Assembly (NCBI GenBank): GCA_041394725.1
Contig: JAWKHR010000030.1
Coordinates: forward strand, 1-64,000
Source of the DNA: JAWKHR01 sp041394725
GTDB taxonomy: Bacteria > Acidobacteriota > Vicinamibacteria > Vicinamibacterales > SCN-69-37
DNA: 64,000 bases
Direction: 5' to 3'
Part shown: in pieces, positions 63,788 through 64,000 of the stretch
Layout of the letters: every line of letters starts with the position of its first letter
Position numbering within the stretch: the stretch's first letter is position 1
Program-made: the position numbers and the translations under genes
Notes under the pieces: generated by a model
Databases searched by the model: none
What the model was told of the DNA's origin: nothing
The model's input: only the letters and a program-made list of their open reading frames with translations

Positions 63788-64000
63788 ATGACCCACGCGT
63801 TCCACGGGCTCCCCCCGCTGGTCATCACCGTGTGCCCGACCGGCATGGTGCCGCGCCGGCGGGACTTCCCGGCCGTGCCGGAACAGCCGGACGAGATTGC
63901 GGCCGACGTGCGCCGCGCCGTGCGCGCCGGCGCCACGAGCGCGCACCTCCACGCGCGCGACGCGGACGGCGAGCCGACGCCCGCCCTCGAACGCTACGCC
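63788..64000 (+). CDS. BKACE family protein (DUF849, 3-keto-5-aminohexanoate cleavage type), 3' end off the window
   Basis: The first 71 codons of a beta-keto acid cleavage enzyme: LVITVCPTGMVPRR matches the family's N-terminal strand (usual form xITVAxTGxxP), and ATSAHLHARDADGEP matches the metal-binding HxH strand (His-x-His). These TIM-barrel enzymes split beta-keto acids using acetyl-CoA; only a few act on the lysine-fermentation intermediate. The substrate cannot be read from this fragment. Although the founding pathway also uses KamA, the kamA gene here is 60 kb away, so a link is weak. Confidence 0.85.
   Translation, partial: MTHAFHGLPPLVITVCPTGMVPRRRDFPAVPEQPDEIAADVRRAVRAGATSAHLHARDADGEPTPALERYA

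Overview
The window looks like a contig from a soil-type Acidobacteriota genome, most likely class Vicinamibacteria. This is an inference from gene content: a DUF1592/DUF1552 pair, a PadR regulator paired with an ADOP-type MacB/FtsX permease, acidobacterial 'VWFA-related' proteins, many Sec/Tat-exported proteins and lipoproteins, and very GC-rich DNA with long antisense open frames. No RNA genes, CRISPR array or phage were seen.

Layout. 0-6.7 kb: the end of an MgtC/DUF4010 membrane protein, an NfeD-SPFH pair, a KamA-type radical SAM aminomutase, an exported beta-carbonic anhydrase with a small exported protein, and glgC. 6.7-19.7 kb: an FKBP lipoprotein, the DUF1592-DUF1552-ankyrin block, a c-type cytochrome, an M28 peptidase, L-lactate permease, a DNPH1-like hydrolase and a DUF1684 lipoprotein. 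19.8-31.3 kb: three consecutive plus-strand operons, each preceded by a -24/-12 (sigma-54) promoter match. They encode a Gfo/Idh oxidoreductase and DUF4396; a PPC/DUF296 protein, a ThDP enzyme, an enolase-superfamily enzyme and TerC; and DJ-1, SDR, a YdiJ-like FAD/Fe-S dehydrogenase and an Anabaena-sensory-rhodopsin-transducer (ASRT) homologue. 31.3-44.4 kb: a PLP decarboxylase with a 108-bp palindromic element at its 5' end, the PadR/ADOP operon with visible operators, a VWA protein, a phosphodiesterase, and a beta-helix/TPR-like/VWA operon. 44.7-61.2 kb: a CsoR-type regulator, then a large alpha-glucan/trehalose locus (malQ divergent from treY-glgE-treS/pep2-glgB-glgX-treZ). 61.2-64 kb: an unusual inverted-repeat cassette, a Ser/Thr kinase with a TPR region, and the start of a BKACE (DUF849) gene.

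How it works together. The six-gene glucan operon has 4-bp overlaps at most junctions. It encodes both trehalose routes: TreY/TreZ from glucan, and TreS/Pep2/GlgE/GlgB, which turns trehalose into glucan through maltose-1-phosphate. GlgX and MalQ provide debranching and chain transfer. glgC lies about 40 kb away. The sigma-54-type block is the best candidate for an undescribed system: a coordinated redox, stress and organic-acid gene set ending in an orphan ASRT protein.

Two genes (the FAD/Fe-S dehydrogenase and the ADOP permease) each carry a single missing base, from either sequencing error or decay. Several genes (FKBP, DNPH1-like, DUF1684, phosphodiesterase, kinase, BKACE) have a TANNNT -10-like hexamer 6-12 bases before the start codon, which suggests leaderless or nearly leaderless transcripts.
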